A stretch of 64,000 nucleotides of DNA from Natrialba swarupiae (GTDB lineage: Archaea > Halobacteriota > Halobacteria > Halobacteriales > Natrialbaceae): contig NZ_VTAW01000016.1 of the NCBI RefSeq assembly GCF_008245225.1, positions 1 to 64,000 of the forward strand, read 5' to 3'. The notes under the pieces were generated by a model. It was not told the DNA's origin and ran no database searches. It saw only the letters and a list, made by a program, of their open reading frames with translations. A program made the translations under genes and the position numbers. Shown piece after piece: positions 27,637-35,272 of this stretch (positions are counted from its first letter, which is position 1; each line of letters opens with the position of its first letter).

Positions 27637-28185
27637 ATGACCGAACAGGAGCCGCCCCGGCCGGAGGACCTCCTCGAGAGCGCGAGCGATCGCTTGGCGG
27701 CAGACGAGATCACGCTCGCGGACAACGAGGAGATCCTGCACGCGCTGAGCGAGTTGACGCCGATCTACGAGAACGACCGGACATACTTCGTTCTCGGAAA
27801 CTACGACCGGGAGCCGATCCGCCGGCTGAACCTGGTCGTCGACAGGCTGAACCGCCGGCCCGACGCCTACGCGTTCCGGATGGTCGACGTCCGCGGGGAG
27901 TGGGATAACGGCATTCAGAAATTCTGTCTGATCGCCGATCTGGTCAGTCACGTCGTCGGCGTCGCGGAGAGAGATCCGAGTGACTTCCTGGTCGAGCAGG
28001 GACTGCTCGTCGGCACCGAGGAGTACGTCTCGAAGAGCTACGTGCTCAAACGCGAGTACGAGGACGAACGGCGACCGTTCGGCTGGATGCAAGACGGCGT
28101 CTTCGAGTTGCTCGAAGAGGAGGGCCGGCTCCACCGGTGGGAGACCGAATCCGATCTGGCCGAGGCGGTCGAACGACTCCCGTAA
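27637..28185 (+). CDS. Conserved haloarchaeal protein of unknown function
   Basis: A 182-residue acidic protein. The N-terminal 45 residues are helical. Then an alpha/beta part reads Y-F-V-L-G-N-Y and F-R-M-V-D-V-R-G, followed by C-L-I-A-D-L-V-S-H-V-V-G-V-A-E and F-L-V-E-Q-G. This strand pattern (substrate pocket, then a Glu-containing helix) is loosely like nucleoside deoxyribosyltransferase or TIR-like folds, but the resemblance is weak. Divergent from the winged-helix regulator across 151 bp, so it may share its operators. Confidence 0.65.
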   Translation: MTEQEPPRPEDLLESASDRLAADEITLADNEEILHALSELTPIYENDRTYFVLGNYDREPIRRLNLVVDRLNRRPDAYAFRMVDVRGEWDNGIQKFCLIADLVSHVVGVAERDPSDFLVEQGLLVGTEEYVSKSYVLKREYEDERRPFGWMQDGVFELLEEEGRLHRWETESDLAEAVERLP

Positions 28186-28221
28186 TCGCCATCGGAAGAC
28201 TCGAACCGGCGACTGGAGCGT

Positions 28222-28467
28222 TCACACCGACTGGCTGAACCGACACTCCGGACAGCGAATCCGACCGCCCTCGATGAGAACGTAACTCCGGCCACACCGG
28301 TTACACGGGCAGCCGATCGAGACGCCCGACGAGCGAGCGAGCCCGTCGAGCGTGTTCTGCAGTCGCTCGAGACGGATCTCCGCCGCCTCGAGGCGTCGTT
28401 CGACGCACTCGAGACGGGTGGCAGATCCGCGCGTTCGTCGCCGTCCGGGTGAGTGGGATGGATCCAT
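28222..28467 (-). CDS. Small zinc-ribbon protein with coiled-coil N-terminus (81 aa)
   Basis: Residues about 15-48 form a predicted coiled coil (L-E-C-V-E-R-R-L-E-A-A-E-I-R-L-E), and the C-terminal 28 residues carry two Cys pairs, C-N-R-C and C-P-E-C, in a zinc ribbon. Function unknown; convergent with the preceding gene. Confidence 0.65.
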   Translation of the reverse strand: MDPSHSPGRRRTRGSATRLECVERRLEAAEIRLERLQNTLDGLARSSGVSIGCPCNRCGRSYVLIEGGRIRCPECRFSQSV

Positions 28468-28624
28468 ACCGTCGCTACGCCGCCGGTAGATAAAACCACG
28501 ATCGTTTGATATTCGGGCTGAGAGTATACGGGATAGACATATCTCCTGCTGAACGAGTTAATATCTGTGTTTTGGCAGGCCGGAGGACAGATATGTTTTT
28601 ACTCGCTCCCACCAATGGATTGGT

Positions 28625-29095
28625 GTGAGTTCGACAGACGGCCGGGAGGAGGACGTGATCGACATCTTGCTCGTCGAGCCGAACCCAGGCGACACCCGGC
28701 TCTTTACCGAAACGTTCGACGAGGCGAAGCTCCTGAACACGATCTACACCGTCTCGGACGGGGAATCCGCTCTCGATTTCCTCCACCAGCACAACGGCTA
28801 CGAGGATACACCGGAGCCCGACATCATCCTTCTCGAGACACAGCTTCCCGGAAAAAGCGGAATGGACGTGTTCGCGGAACTCGAGGGCGATCCCGTGTTA
28901 CGTGAGATTCCGCTCGTCGTCCTGACGAGTTCCGATGCGGGCGAGGAGATCGTCAGATCCCACGGACTCGAGGCGGACCACTACCTCCGAAAGCCGGTCG
29001 AACCGGAGGAGTTCGTCGAGTTCGTCCGCTCGGTCGAGGAGTTCTGGGTGGCGATCGTCAGGAAGTCCTCACCCACGGAGTGCAGCGGGGAGTGA
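28625..29095 (+). CDS. Response-regulator receiver-like protein with Glu at the phosphoacceptor site
   Basis: A 156-residue single-domain CheY-like protein with the haloarchaeal I-L-L-V-E-x-N-P-G-D start. The switch Thr101 and Lys123 (L-R-K-P) are kept, but the acceptor Asp is replaced by Glu71 (I-I-L-L-E-T-Q-L-P-G) and the second acidic residue of the Mg2+ site is Pro19. It therefore cannot be phosphorylated normally and may be locked in an active-like state. No output domain or kinase is present. It starts with GTG behind a T-rich TATA at about 28592. It lies 490 bp before the pilin array in the same direction. Confidence 0.82.
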   Translation: MSSTDGREEDVIDILLVEPNPGDTRLFTETFDEAKLLNTIYTVSDGESALDFLHQHNGYEDTPEPDIILLETQLPGKSGMDVFAELEGDPVLREIPLVVLTSSDAGEEIVRSHGLEADHYLRKPVEPEEFVEFVRSVEEFWVAIVRKSSPTECSGE

Positions 29096-29411
29096 CCGCC
29101 GACGCGGACGGCTCGTTCGATCGGGGTCGCTCGTTGGGATTGTGTCCGGGTAGAAGAGGTAGATTGTACCGTTAGTAGCGAACCGACGGGTAACGACAGT
29201 TTCCGATAGTGTTCACTGGCGGTTTCCATTGCTGATTGGAACCGGCGTCACGACGCGAGAACTGCGGGTCGTCTTCCCGTTGGGATCGAGACAGAACCGC
29301 AAGACTGCGGCGGTTCAACGGGGTGCTGTAACCCCTCTGGAGGGACTTGATTATCAGATATGAAACCGACAGCGAGTGCGAATAATTCCACGCAGCTACA
29401 CTAACGACTAA
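29096..29411. other. Intergenic region with two tandem hairpins upstream of the pilin array
   Basis: No gene is seen. GAACCGC/GCGGTTC (29294-29300 and 29310-29316) and GGGGT/ACCCC (29320-29324 and 29331-29335) form adjacent hairpins. They may end the receiver transcript or be part of the pilin control region. Confidence 0.4.
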
Positions 29412-29420
29412 TTATATATA
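29412..29420 (+). promoter_or_regulatory. TATA box of pilin gene A1
   Basis: TTATATATA inside a block (CTAATTATATATACCC) kept almost unchanged before all three A-type pilins. Transcription should start near 29440, leaving a leader of about 147 nt. Confidence 0.7.
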
Positions 29421-29440
29421 CCCGGATTACACTGGTTGAT

Positions 29441-29587
29441 ATCAGCACCAAATCGATAGCAGGAAGGAAGCGCCGGGCGGGTCATGCTTACCCCCAATCC
29501 CCGGGCGCAGGTCGACGGTTCCACGTGGGCCTGCATAACCTTTCTGGCTGTCGTGGGGTGCGATGGAAACGAAATCACACGATACCC
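29441..29587 (+). ncRNA. Structured 5' leader of pilin A1
   Basis: An outer stem joins 29472-29477 to 29543-29548 (with G-U pairs) and 29479-29487 to 29533-29541; inside it a hairpin is made by about 29508-29517 and 29524-29533 around a GTTCCA loop. ACCCC at 29491-29495 region can also pair with GGGGT at 29555-29559. The same fold is found in the leaders at 30931 and 32293 with different bases, so pairing rather than sequence is kept. No Shine-Dalgarno sequence precedes the ATG. Confidence 0.6.
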
Positions 29588-30037
29588 ATGGACGCAACAA
29601 AAATCCGCGACAAGCTGGTTGGAAACGAGCAGGAACGAGCAGTATCACCTGTTATCGGTGTTATTCTGATGGTTGCGATTACGGTCATTCTCGCGGCCGT
29701 CATCGCCGCATTCGTCCTCGACCTCGGTGGGAGCGTCGGGCAGGAAGCACAGGCAGGTGTTTCGATCGATGTGGACGAGACGCAGGAGGAAATCCAAGTC
29801 GAAGTGACCTCGATGGGGAACGCTGACCATGTCAACCTGTCGTCGAACGGTATTGGTGACAGTGATGAATGGGACAATGCAGATACAGATGAGCTGACCG
29901 TCGGTAACGTGACGAATCTTGAGTACGAGGATGGTAGTGACAGCGCTCTTGATGACTCCGGAACGATCTCCGCCGTTGCAGTAATCAACGAGACGGATAC
30001 CGAGACGCAGGTCGCGTCCGAGGACTGGGACTTCTAA
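29588..30037 (+). CDS. Type IV pilin, A-type copy 1 (PilA-like)
   Basis: A 149-residue archaeal pilin (Pilin_N domain). A charged N-terminus ending Q-E-R precedes the hydrophobic H-domain [11 protein letters not shown], which is identical in type to that of Haloferax PilA proteins and is processed by the prepilin peptidase PibD before AVSP or a nearby residue. The mature head is about 90 residues, acidic, with a conserved start (Q-A-G-V-S-I-D-V-D), a variable centre, and a conserved end (S-E-D-W-D-F). It would polymerise into adhesion pili. Start ATG 29588 follows the structured leader. Paired with the B-type gene 32 bp downstream. Confidence 0.92.
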   Translation: MDATKIRDKLVGNEQERAVSPVIGVILMVAITVILAAVIAAFVLDLGGSVGQEAQAGVSIDVDETQEEIQVEVTSMGNADHVNLSSNGIGDSDEWDNADTDELTVGNVTNLEYEDGSDSALDDSGTISAVAVINETDTETQVASEDWDF

Positions 30038-30069
30038 ACTAACCCCACATTCCGGTTTTATTTCACCAC

Positions 30070-30501
30070 ATGATTAGCTTACAGCACCGCCATCGTGACC
30101 GAGGCGTATCGCCTGTAGTCGGTGTGATCCTGGTCGTTGCGATCACTGTGATCCTCGCCGCCGTCGTGGCAGGGTTCGTCCTCGATATCGGCAGCGACAT
30201 CGAGGAAGAAGTGCAAGCCGGCGTTTCGATCACCATCCAGCACGACCCGCAGTATATCGACGTCGAGGTGACGACGCTCGGCAACGCTGATCACATCAAC
30301 GTCACTGGCGATCCACTCGAGCACCTCGCGCCGGGTGCGTCCATCGACGAAGACGACTTCACCGAACTCGAGACGGGCGATAGCCTCCGAATCGAGCGCG
30401 ACGACCTCGAGTCGGTCGGTCACGACGGAACCATCGTCGCCGTCGGGGTAGCTGGTGAACAGGAGACCCTCGTCACGAGCGACGACTACGACTTCAGCTG
30501 A
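30070..30501 (+). CDS. Type IV pilin, B-type copy 1
   Basis: A 143-residue pilin with a short Arg/His-rich leader (H-R-H-R-D-R) and H-domain G-V-S-P-V-V-G-V-I-L-V. The head differs from the A-type (E-E-E-V-Q-A-G-V-S-I, later G-N-A-D-H-I-N-V-T-G) and ends D-D-Y-D-F-S. It lies 32 bp after A1 with no TATA box of its own, so the pair is likely bicistronic. The spacer end, CGGTTTTATTTCACCAC, is identical before copy 2. Translation start without leader or Shine-Dalgarno is notable. Confidence 0.9.
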   Translation: MISLQHRHRDRGVSPVVGVILVVAITVILAAVVAGFVLDIGSDIEEEVQAGVSITIQHDPQYIDVEVTTLGNADHINVTGDPLEHLAPGASIDEDDFTELETGDSLRIERDDLESVGHDGTIVAVGVAGEQETLVTSDDYDFS

Positions 30502-30504
30502 TTT

Positions 30505-30517
30505 CCTTTCGTAATAT
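30505..30517 (+). terminator. T-rich stretch after pilin B1
   Basis: TTTCCTTTCG directly after the stop codon; pyrimidine-rich tracts of this kind end haloarchaeal transcripts. The equivalent after B2 is longer (31980-31993). Confidence 0.35.
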
Positions 30518-30541
30518 CTCGAACTTTGACCCTGCCTTGTT

Positions 30542-30694
30542 AGAAGCATGTTATAGAAACGGTCACGTACGAAGCAGCGTGTTTGTTGCGCTGTGTCTCC
30601 GTGATGGTGTTAGCATTCATCAACTATGAGCGAGGCGACGATCCAGGACGTGAGAAACTCAAGCTATGAGTTAGTTTCTATGACATGCTCTTCT
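30542..30694. mobile_element. MITE-like element with 17-bp inverted ends
   Basis: AAGCATGTTATAGAAAC at 30544-30560 and its near-complement GTTTCTATGACATGCTC at 30674-30690 bound about 150 bp. Inside, an ATG opens a 19-codon frame running into the right end, as if the start of a transposase gene were joined to the far terminus. It looks like a non-autonomous derivative of an insertion sequence. No target duplication could be confirmed. Confidence 0.5.
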
Positions 30695-30900
30695 CAGATA
30701 TAACCTGTTATATTATATAATAAATACACACTTGTTTTAATCATCTCCACAAACCAACCCAATTTTTATTCATCAATATAAATTGATTTCACCAAATTAC
30801 GCCGATTCAACAGGATCCTGAACCGCTCAAGATTAACTTGATAATCGGATATGACTGCAATATTAATCAGGTATTTTTCGGGAGAGTACACTATCAGCTA
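30695..30900. other. AT-rich island between pilin units
   Basis: About 200 bp far richer in A+T than the rest of the window, with runs such as TTATATTATATAATA. No gene. It ends at the pilin A2 promoter and is absent from the A1 and A3 upstream regions, so it probably came with the neighbouring mobile element. Confidence 0.5.
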
Positions 30901-30901
30901 A

Positions 30902-30910
30902 TTATATATA
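30902..30910 (+). promoter_or_regulatory. TATA box of pilin gene A2
   Basis: TTATATATA in the same CTAATTATATATACCC block as the other A-type pilins. Confidence 0.7.
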
Positions 30911-30930
30911 CCCAGATTACACTGGTTGGT

Positions 30931-31077
30931 ATCAGCACCAAATCGATAGCAGGAAGGAAGCGCCGGACGGGTCATGCTTACCCCCAATCCCCGGGTGCAG
31001 GCCGACGGTTCCATGTCGGCGCGCATAACCTTTCTGGCTGTCGTGGGGTGCAATGGAAACGAAATCACACGATAATC
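30931..31077 (+). ncRNA. Structured 5' leader of pilin A2
   Basis: Same architecture as the A1 leader. Outer pairing: 30962-30967 with 31033-31038, and 30974-30977 with 31023-31026. Inner hairpin: 31001-31006 with 31015-31020. Against A1 the inner stem changes from GTCGAC-type to GCCGAC with matching change on the other arm. Confidence 0.6.
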
Positions 31078-31512
31078 ATGGACGCAACAAAAATCCGCGA
31101 CAAGCTAGTTGGAAACGAGCAGGAACGAGCAGTATCGCCTGTCATCGGTGTTATCCTGATGGTTGCGATTACAGTCATTCTCGCTGCCGTCATCGCAGCA
31201 TTCGTCCTCGACCTCGGTGGGAGCGTCGGGCAAGAAGCACAGGCCGGTGTCTCGATCGATGTAGACGAGACTCAGGAAGAAATCCAAATCCAGATCACGT
31301 CGATGGGGAACGCCGATCACGTTAACCTAACCTCTAACGGGCAAGGTGGCAACTGGGACGACGCTGACACTGATGAACTGACTGTCGGAAACGTGACAAC
31401 TCTGGATTACGATGCCGGCCACATTGAGTCCGAAGGGACCATCTCCGCCGTTGCAGTGATCAACGAGACGCAAACCGAGACACAGGTCGCGTCCGAGGAC
31501 TGGGACTTCTAA
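31078..31512 (+). CDS. Type IV pilin, A-type copy 2 (PilA-like)
   Basis: A 144-residue pilin almost identical to A1 over the leader peptide, H-domain and first 40 head residues, and again over the last 35. The centre (residues about 85-110) is different and shorter. The nucleotide identity with A1 extends through the promoter and leader, showing a recent duplication of the whole A-B unit. Followed after 33 bp by B2. Confidence 0.92.
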   Translation: MDATKIRDKLVGNEQERAVSPVIGVILMVAITVILAAVIAAFVLDLGGSVGQEAQAGVSIDVDETQEEIQIQITSMGNADHVNLTSNGQGGNWDDADTDELTVGNVTTLDYDAGHIESEGTISAVAVINETQTETQVASEDWDF

Positions 31513-31545
31513 GCACATCCATACTTTTCGGTTTTATTTCACCAC

Positions 31546-31977
31546 ATGATTAGAACACAGTATCGACACCGTGACCGGGGCGTATCGCCGGTTGTCGGCG
31601 TCATTCTCGTCGTCGCAATCACCGTAATCCTCGCGGCCGTCGTCGCAGGATTCGTCCTCGACATCGGTAGCGACATCGAGGAAGAAGTGCAAGCGGGCGT
31701 CTCGATTACCGTCCAGCACGATCCACAGTACATCGACGTCGAGGTGACGACGCTCGGTAACGCCGACCACATCAACGTCACTGGCGACCCTGCCGAGCAC
31801 CTCACACCAGGTGCGTCCATCGACGAGGACGACTTCACCGAACTCGAGACGGGCGACAGCCTCCGAATCGAGCGCGACGACCTCGAGTCGGCCGGTCACG
31901 AGGGAACCATCGTCGCGGTCGGGGTAGCCGGCGAACAGGAGACCCTGATCACGAGCGACGACTACGACTTTAGCTGA
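31546..31977 (+). CDS. Type IV pilin, B-type copy 2
   Basis: A 143-residue duplicate of B1 with only a few substitutions, mainly in the leader peptide (I-R-T-Q-Y versus I-S-L-Q-H) and in a handful of head residues. H-domain is unchanged. It shows much less divergence from its paralogue than the A-type heads do. Confidence 0.9.
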   Translation: MIRTQYRHRDRGVSPVVGVILVVAITVILAAVVAGFVLDIGSDIEEEVQAGVSITVQHDPQYIDVEVTTLGNADHINVTGDPAEHLTPGASIDEDDFTELETGDSLRIERDDLESAGHEGTIVAVGVAGEQETLITSDDYDFS

Positions 31978-31979
31978 TC

Positions 31980-31993
31980 GCTTTTCCTTCTTT
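31980..31993 (+). terminator. T-rich terminator after pilin B2
   Basis: CTTTTCCTTCTTT starts 3 bp after the B2 stop, a U-rich tract without hairpin as expected for archaeal termination aided by aCPSF1/FttA. Confidence 0.45.
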
Positions 31994-32263
31994 ATCGACG
32001 ACACGTACGGCGGTGACGTGTGTCGTCTGAACGACACGGTCCGACTATCGCTGACAGTACACGCAGTTACCAACGGTTTTCAACCAGTCATAGCGGCGCT
32101 TGAAGCGGCCGCTGTGAGTGGGAGACCAGCTGTAGCCAGCTGAAGAAAACCGCAGTACGGAACCGCCACAGGGAGAAACTGTAACCGATTTCGAGAGGGC
32201 GACTCTCACGTTCGCAACCGCTCTCGGGTCGATATATTTCCATCTCAATATACGAACGACTAA
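31994..32263. other. Intergenic region between pilin unit 2 and A3
   Basis: No gene seen on either strand. Sequence is of ordinary GC content, unlike the AT-rich island upstream of A2. It ends at the A3 promoter. Confidence 0.4.
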
Positions 32264-32272
32264 TTATATATA
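32264..32272 (+). promoter_or_regulatory. TATA box of pilin gene A3
   Basis: TTATATATA in the block ACGACTAATTATATATACCC, matching the A1 promoter. Confidence 0.7.
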
Positions 32273-32292
32273 CCCTGAATTCACTGGTTGGA

Positions 32293-32418
32293 ATCAGCAC
32301 CGGAGTGCCAGCAGGGACGACCGCCGGACGGTTGTGCTGACCCCCACGGAGGCCGACGGCGTTACGTCGGCGCACACGACCGTCCGGCTGTTCGGGTGCG
32401 ACGGACACGGGATCACCA
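32293..32418 (+). ncRNA. Structured 5' leader of pilin A3
   Basis: The clearest of the three. GCCGGACGGT (32323-32332) pairs perfectly with ACCGTCCGGC (32379-32388); TGTGC (32333-32337) continues against GCACA (32372-32376) after a 2-nt bulge. Inside, GCCGACG (32352-32358) pairs with CGTCGGC (32365-32371) across a 6-nt loop. Primary sequence differs strongly from A1/A2 outside the loop, yet all three stems are present. Confidence 0.65.
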
Positions 32419-32853
32419 ATGGATGCAACGAACGTACGCGATAGGTTGATCGGAGACGAGCAGGAACGGGCCGTATCGCCAGTTATCGGCGTTATTCTGA
32501 TGGTCGCGATCACGGTTATTCTCGCGGCCGTCATCGCCGCATTCGTTCTCGACCTCGGCGGCAGCGTCGGCCAGGAAGCGCAGGCGGCCGTCTCGATCGA
32601 CGTCGATCACGAGGCCGACGCGATCCAGGTCGAAGTGACGTCGATGGGCAACGCCGATCACGTCAACCTCTCCTCGAGCAACTGGGATACCGGGAGCGGC
32701 GAACCGGACAACGCGTCACTTCTGACCGTCGGTGACACCGTCTCGTACACCGAAGCGGACGATCTCGAGCCCGCCGGAACGATCTCCGCCATCGCGGTGA
32801 TCAACGAGTCCGAAACGGAGACCCAGGTCGCCTCCGAGGACTGGGAGTTCTAA
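32419..32853 (+). CDS. Type IV pilin, A-type copy 3 (PilA-like)
   Basis: A 144-residue pilin with the same H-domain as A1/A2 and the same conserved head start and end (S-E-D-W-E-F), but a more diverged centre and codon use richer in GC. No B-type gene follows; the next gene is 203 bp away and unrelated. It is probably the older paralogue from which, or with which, the duplicated pairs evolved. Confidence 0.92.
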   Translation: MDATNVRDRLIGDEQERAVSPVIGVILMVAITVILAAVIAAFVLDLGGSVGQEAQAAVSIDVDHEADAIQVEVTSMGNADHVNLSSSNWDTGSGEPDNASLLTVGDTVSYTEADDLEPAGTISAIAVINESETETQVASEDWEF

Positions 32854-33056
32854 CGCCTGTCGGCGCTTTCTTCGCACGCCGAGTTCGGCCAGTATCCACT
32901 CCGGAGCCGGCGGAGACCGCCGACCGGAGAGACGGCGAGAGGCGGGGAACGGCCTCGAGACCACCGACCACACACCGTCGTCAGAGCCAACCGAGATACG
33001 CACAATTTTCCCCGCCTGGGGAGCATTGATACGCCGAGGATTCCTCCCCTCGAGTA

Positions 33057-33551
33057 ATGACCGCAACCGCTGCGATAGTCGTCGCCATGCTCGCGGAGCT
33101 GTTCCCCAACGGGATCAGCCACTACGCGATCGGCGGACTGTTCGTCGGCCTCGGGGTCGCCGTGATCTACCTCGGCACCGGGATCCCCGCCGGCGCGAGT
33201 ACCTTCCTCGAGTCGACGCTCTCGTATGGCTCGAGTCTGTCGCGATTCCAGCAGTATCGCCCCTCTCGAGACTGGCGGGTCGTCTTCACGGTCGGGATCG
33301 TTGCCGGGGCGGCCGTCTACGCGCTGGCGTTTCAGGACGGCATCTGGACGACCGACGTCCAGTGGTGGCGGCTGTTCGTCGGCGGAATCCTCATCGGGAT
33401 CGGTACCCGCGTCGGGAAGGGCTGTACCTCCGGCCACGGCGTCTGTGGCGTCGGCTCGGTCTCGAGTGCGTCGTTCGTCGGCGTCGCGACCTTTCTGTTG
33501 ATCGCGATCGGCACCGCACAACTCGTCCAGGCCGTGGGGGTGGTGCCGTGA
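33057..33551 (+). CDS. YeeE/YedE family transporter half, N-terminal type
   Basis: A 164-residue membrane protein with four or five helices and the sulfur-transport motif G-K-G-C-T-S-G-H-G-V-C-G at about 120-131, whose Cys residues relay thiosulfate or other sulfur compounds in YeeE. It is half the size of bacterial YeeE; the partner half is the next gene, overlapping by 4 bp. No sulfurtransferase or beta-lactamase-fold gene is adjacent here. Confidence 0.87.
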   Translation: MTATAAIVVAMLAELFPNGISHYAIGGLFVGLGVAVIYLGTGIPAGASTFLESTLSYGSSLSRFQQYRPSRDWRVVFTVGIVAGAAVYALAFQDGIWTTDVQWWRLFVGGILIGIGTRVGKGCTSGHGVCGVGSVSSASFVGVATFLLIAIGTAQLVQAVGVVP

Positions 33552-34015
33552 GCGCCGACCACGAGCAACACCCGCTGTTTCTCCCGCTCGTGTTCGTCGG
33601 CGGGCTGATCTTCGGCTTCGGTCTCGGGTTTAGTCACATGGCCCAACCCGAAGTCGTCCTGAGCTTCCTGCAGTTCCAGGATCTCGGCTTGCTGTTCGTG
33701 ATGTTCGGTGCCGCAATCGTCACCGGGATTACGTTCTTCGGCGTGAAACTCGTCCGAAACGACGCGCCGCTGACGGGCGCGACCTACGGCCGTCGACTGA
33801 AGACCCTCGACAAGAACGTCGTCATCGGCGGCGGCATCTTCGGCGTCGGCTGGGGGCTCTCGGGGATCTGTCCCGGCGCTGCCTACGCCAGCCTCGGGAT
33901 CGGGAACTACCCGATTCTCACCGGTATCGTCGGCATGTTCCTCGGCGCGTACATTCAGGGATTCTGGCGCTCGACGCGTGCGGACAGTTCGACGCCTGCA
34001 ACGACGGCGGACTGA
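33548..34015 (+). CDS. YeeE/YedE family transporter half, C-terminal type
   Basis: A 155-residue membrane protein starting at a GTG inside the end of its partner gene. It carries the second Cys motif W-G-L-S-G-I-C-P-G-A at about 112-121 and four helices. Together the two halves would form one sulfur-compound channel in the cytoplasmic membrane. Confidence 0.87.
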   Translation: MSADHEQHPLFLPLVFVGGLIFGFGLGFSHMAQPEVVLSFLQFQDLGLLFVMFGAAIVTGITFFGVKLVRNDAPLTGATYGRRLKTLDKNVVIGGGIFGVGWGLSGICPGAAYASLGIGNYPILTGIVGMFLGAYIQGFWRSTRADSSTPATTAD

Positions 34016-34109
34016 CGACGGCACCGACGCGTCCTCCTCGAGGGCGCGGAGTGTTGGGTGAGAGATACCTGGCCACAACGGTGATTACGATTCCTCGGTA
34101 TCGAGTCGT

Positions 34110-34277
34110 ATGTCACAGCGAGTTATCTGCCCACACTGTTCGGAGTCGGTCGACGTCGACATCGATATGACCGTCACCGGGACGAGCAAAGCCGTTGGAT
34201 CGCTGAAAGACGGGTTCGCGAGGTCGGCGAGTTGCTCGTCCTGTGGCGAGACGTTCAGCTGCAAGACGACGTGGTGA
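34110..34277 (+). CDS. Small two-CxxC zinc finger protein (55 aa)
   Basis: A 55-residue frame with C-P-H-C near residue 7 and C-S-S-C near residue 42, plus a final Cys at 51. The region between them is acidic then basic. Codon use is haloarchaeal. It resembles the very small zinc finger proteins at 1806 and elsewhere only in layout. Function unknown. Confidence 0.65.
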   Translation: MSQRVICPHCSESVDVDIDMTVTGTSKAVGSLKDGFARSASCSSCGETFSCKTTW

Positions 34278-34341
34278 CAGCTGGTTTCCGGACGGTGAAT
34301 CAGTACGTAGATTGGCGTCGAGTACGTAGTTTTCGTCACGC

Positions 34342-35196
34342 ATGAGCGACGATCGAGAGCCGTCGGTCAACATCAGCGGCGGCGAATCCGGCGGCGGCGT
34401 AGCCACCGAGTTCGATCCAGCAACCGCCGACACGCGAGCCGAACGGGTCGTCGACCGTCTGGGCGAACTGTACTGGCAGAAAACGTACGGGGGGCAAGAC
34501 GCCTTTACCTGTCTCGTCCGGACCATCCTGAGCCAGAACACGAGCGATGTCGCGAGCCAACCGGCCCACGACGCGCTCATCAAGCGCTACGGCGGCGAAT
34601 CGAGCACAGACGCGGTAGACGCCGACGAGGACCGGGAGGATGGGGCCGACCTCGCGACGTCGCTTTCGAACGCCGACCGCACCGAACTCGCGGAGACGAT
34701 CAGTTCGGCCGGCCTCTACAACCAAAAATCGGAGGTCATCATCGCGGCGGCCGAGTGGGTACTCGAGGAGTTCGGGTCGGCCCGCGCGTTCGATGCCTTT
34801 GTCACGGACGAGTCTCCGGCGGCGGTCCGCGAGAGTCTCCTCTCCGTGACCGGCGTCGGCCCGAAGACCGCTGATTGCGTCCTCCTCTTTGCTGGTGGCC
34901 GGGCCGGCGTCTTCCCCGTCGATACGCACGTCCACCGGATCTACCGCCGTATGGGTGTCGCTCCGCCAGACGCCGACCACGAGGTGGTACGGGCCGCCCT
35001 CGAGCGCGAGGTGCCTGCCGAGAAGTGTGGCTTCGGCCACACGGCGACGATCCAGTTCGGCCGTGAGTACTGTACGGCGCGAAAGCCGGCGTGTCTCGAG
35101 GACCCCGACGCCTGTCCGATGGGCGACGTCTGCGATCAGGTCGGCGTCTATCCCGAAACTGGTGACGTGATCGACCCGGTCGAAGCGGTCGAGTGA
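34342..35196 (+). CDS. nth: Endonuclease III-type DNA glycosylase/AP lyase
   Basis: A 284-residue HhH-GPD enzyme. The hairpin V-T-G-V-G-P-K-T-A-D contains the catalytic Lys175, and the general Asp is Asp194 in V-D-T-H-V-H-R. The C-terminal iron-sulfur cysteines are C244, C251, C258 and C264, with the middle spacing longer (six residues) than in E. coli Nth. It removes oxidised pyrimidines and cuts the abasic site. An acidic insertion at 85-105 is a halophilic feature. Confidence 0.92.
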   Translation: MSDDREPSVNISGGESGGGVATEFDPATADTRAERVVDRLGELYWQKTYGGQDAFTCLVRTILSQNTSDVASQPAHDALIKRYGGESSTDAVDADEDREDGADLATSLSNADRTELAETISSAGLYNQKSEVIIAAAEWVLEEFGSARAFDAFVTDESPAAVRESLLSVTGVGPKTADCVLLFAGGRAGVFPVDTHVHRIYRRMGVAPPDADHEVVRAALEREVPAEKCGFGHTATIQFGREYCTARKPACLEDPDACPMGDVCDQVGVYPETGDVIDPVEAVE

Positions 35197-35272
35197 TCGA
35201 CCTGGACGACAGGGAATCGAAGTTCGAGTGCGTGGGACGGACTCGAGTTGTGAGCGGAGAGCGAAGACGAAA

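Noticed and set aside
29525..29587. Upstream in-frame extension of pilin A1 through the leader
   Set aside because: The extension lacks coding bias, is Cys-rich, and the prepilin leader peptide with the ATG at 29588 is of normal length in all paralogues.
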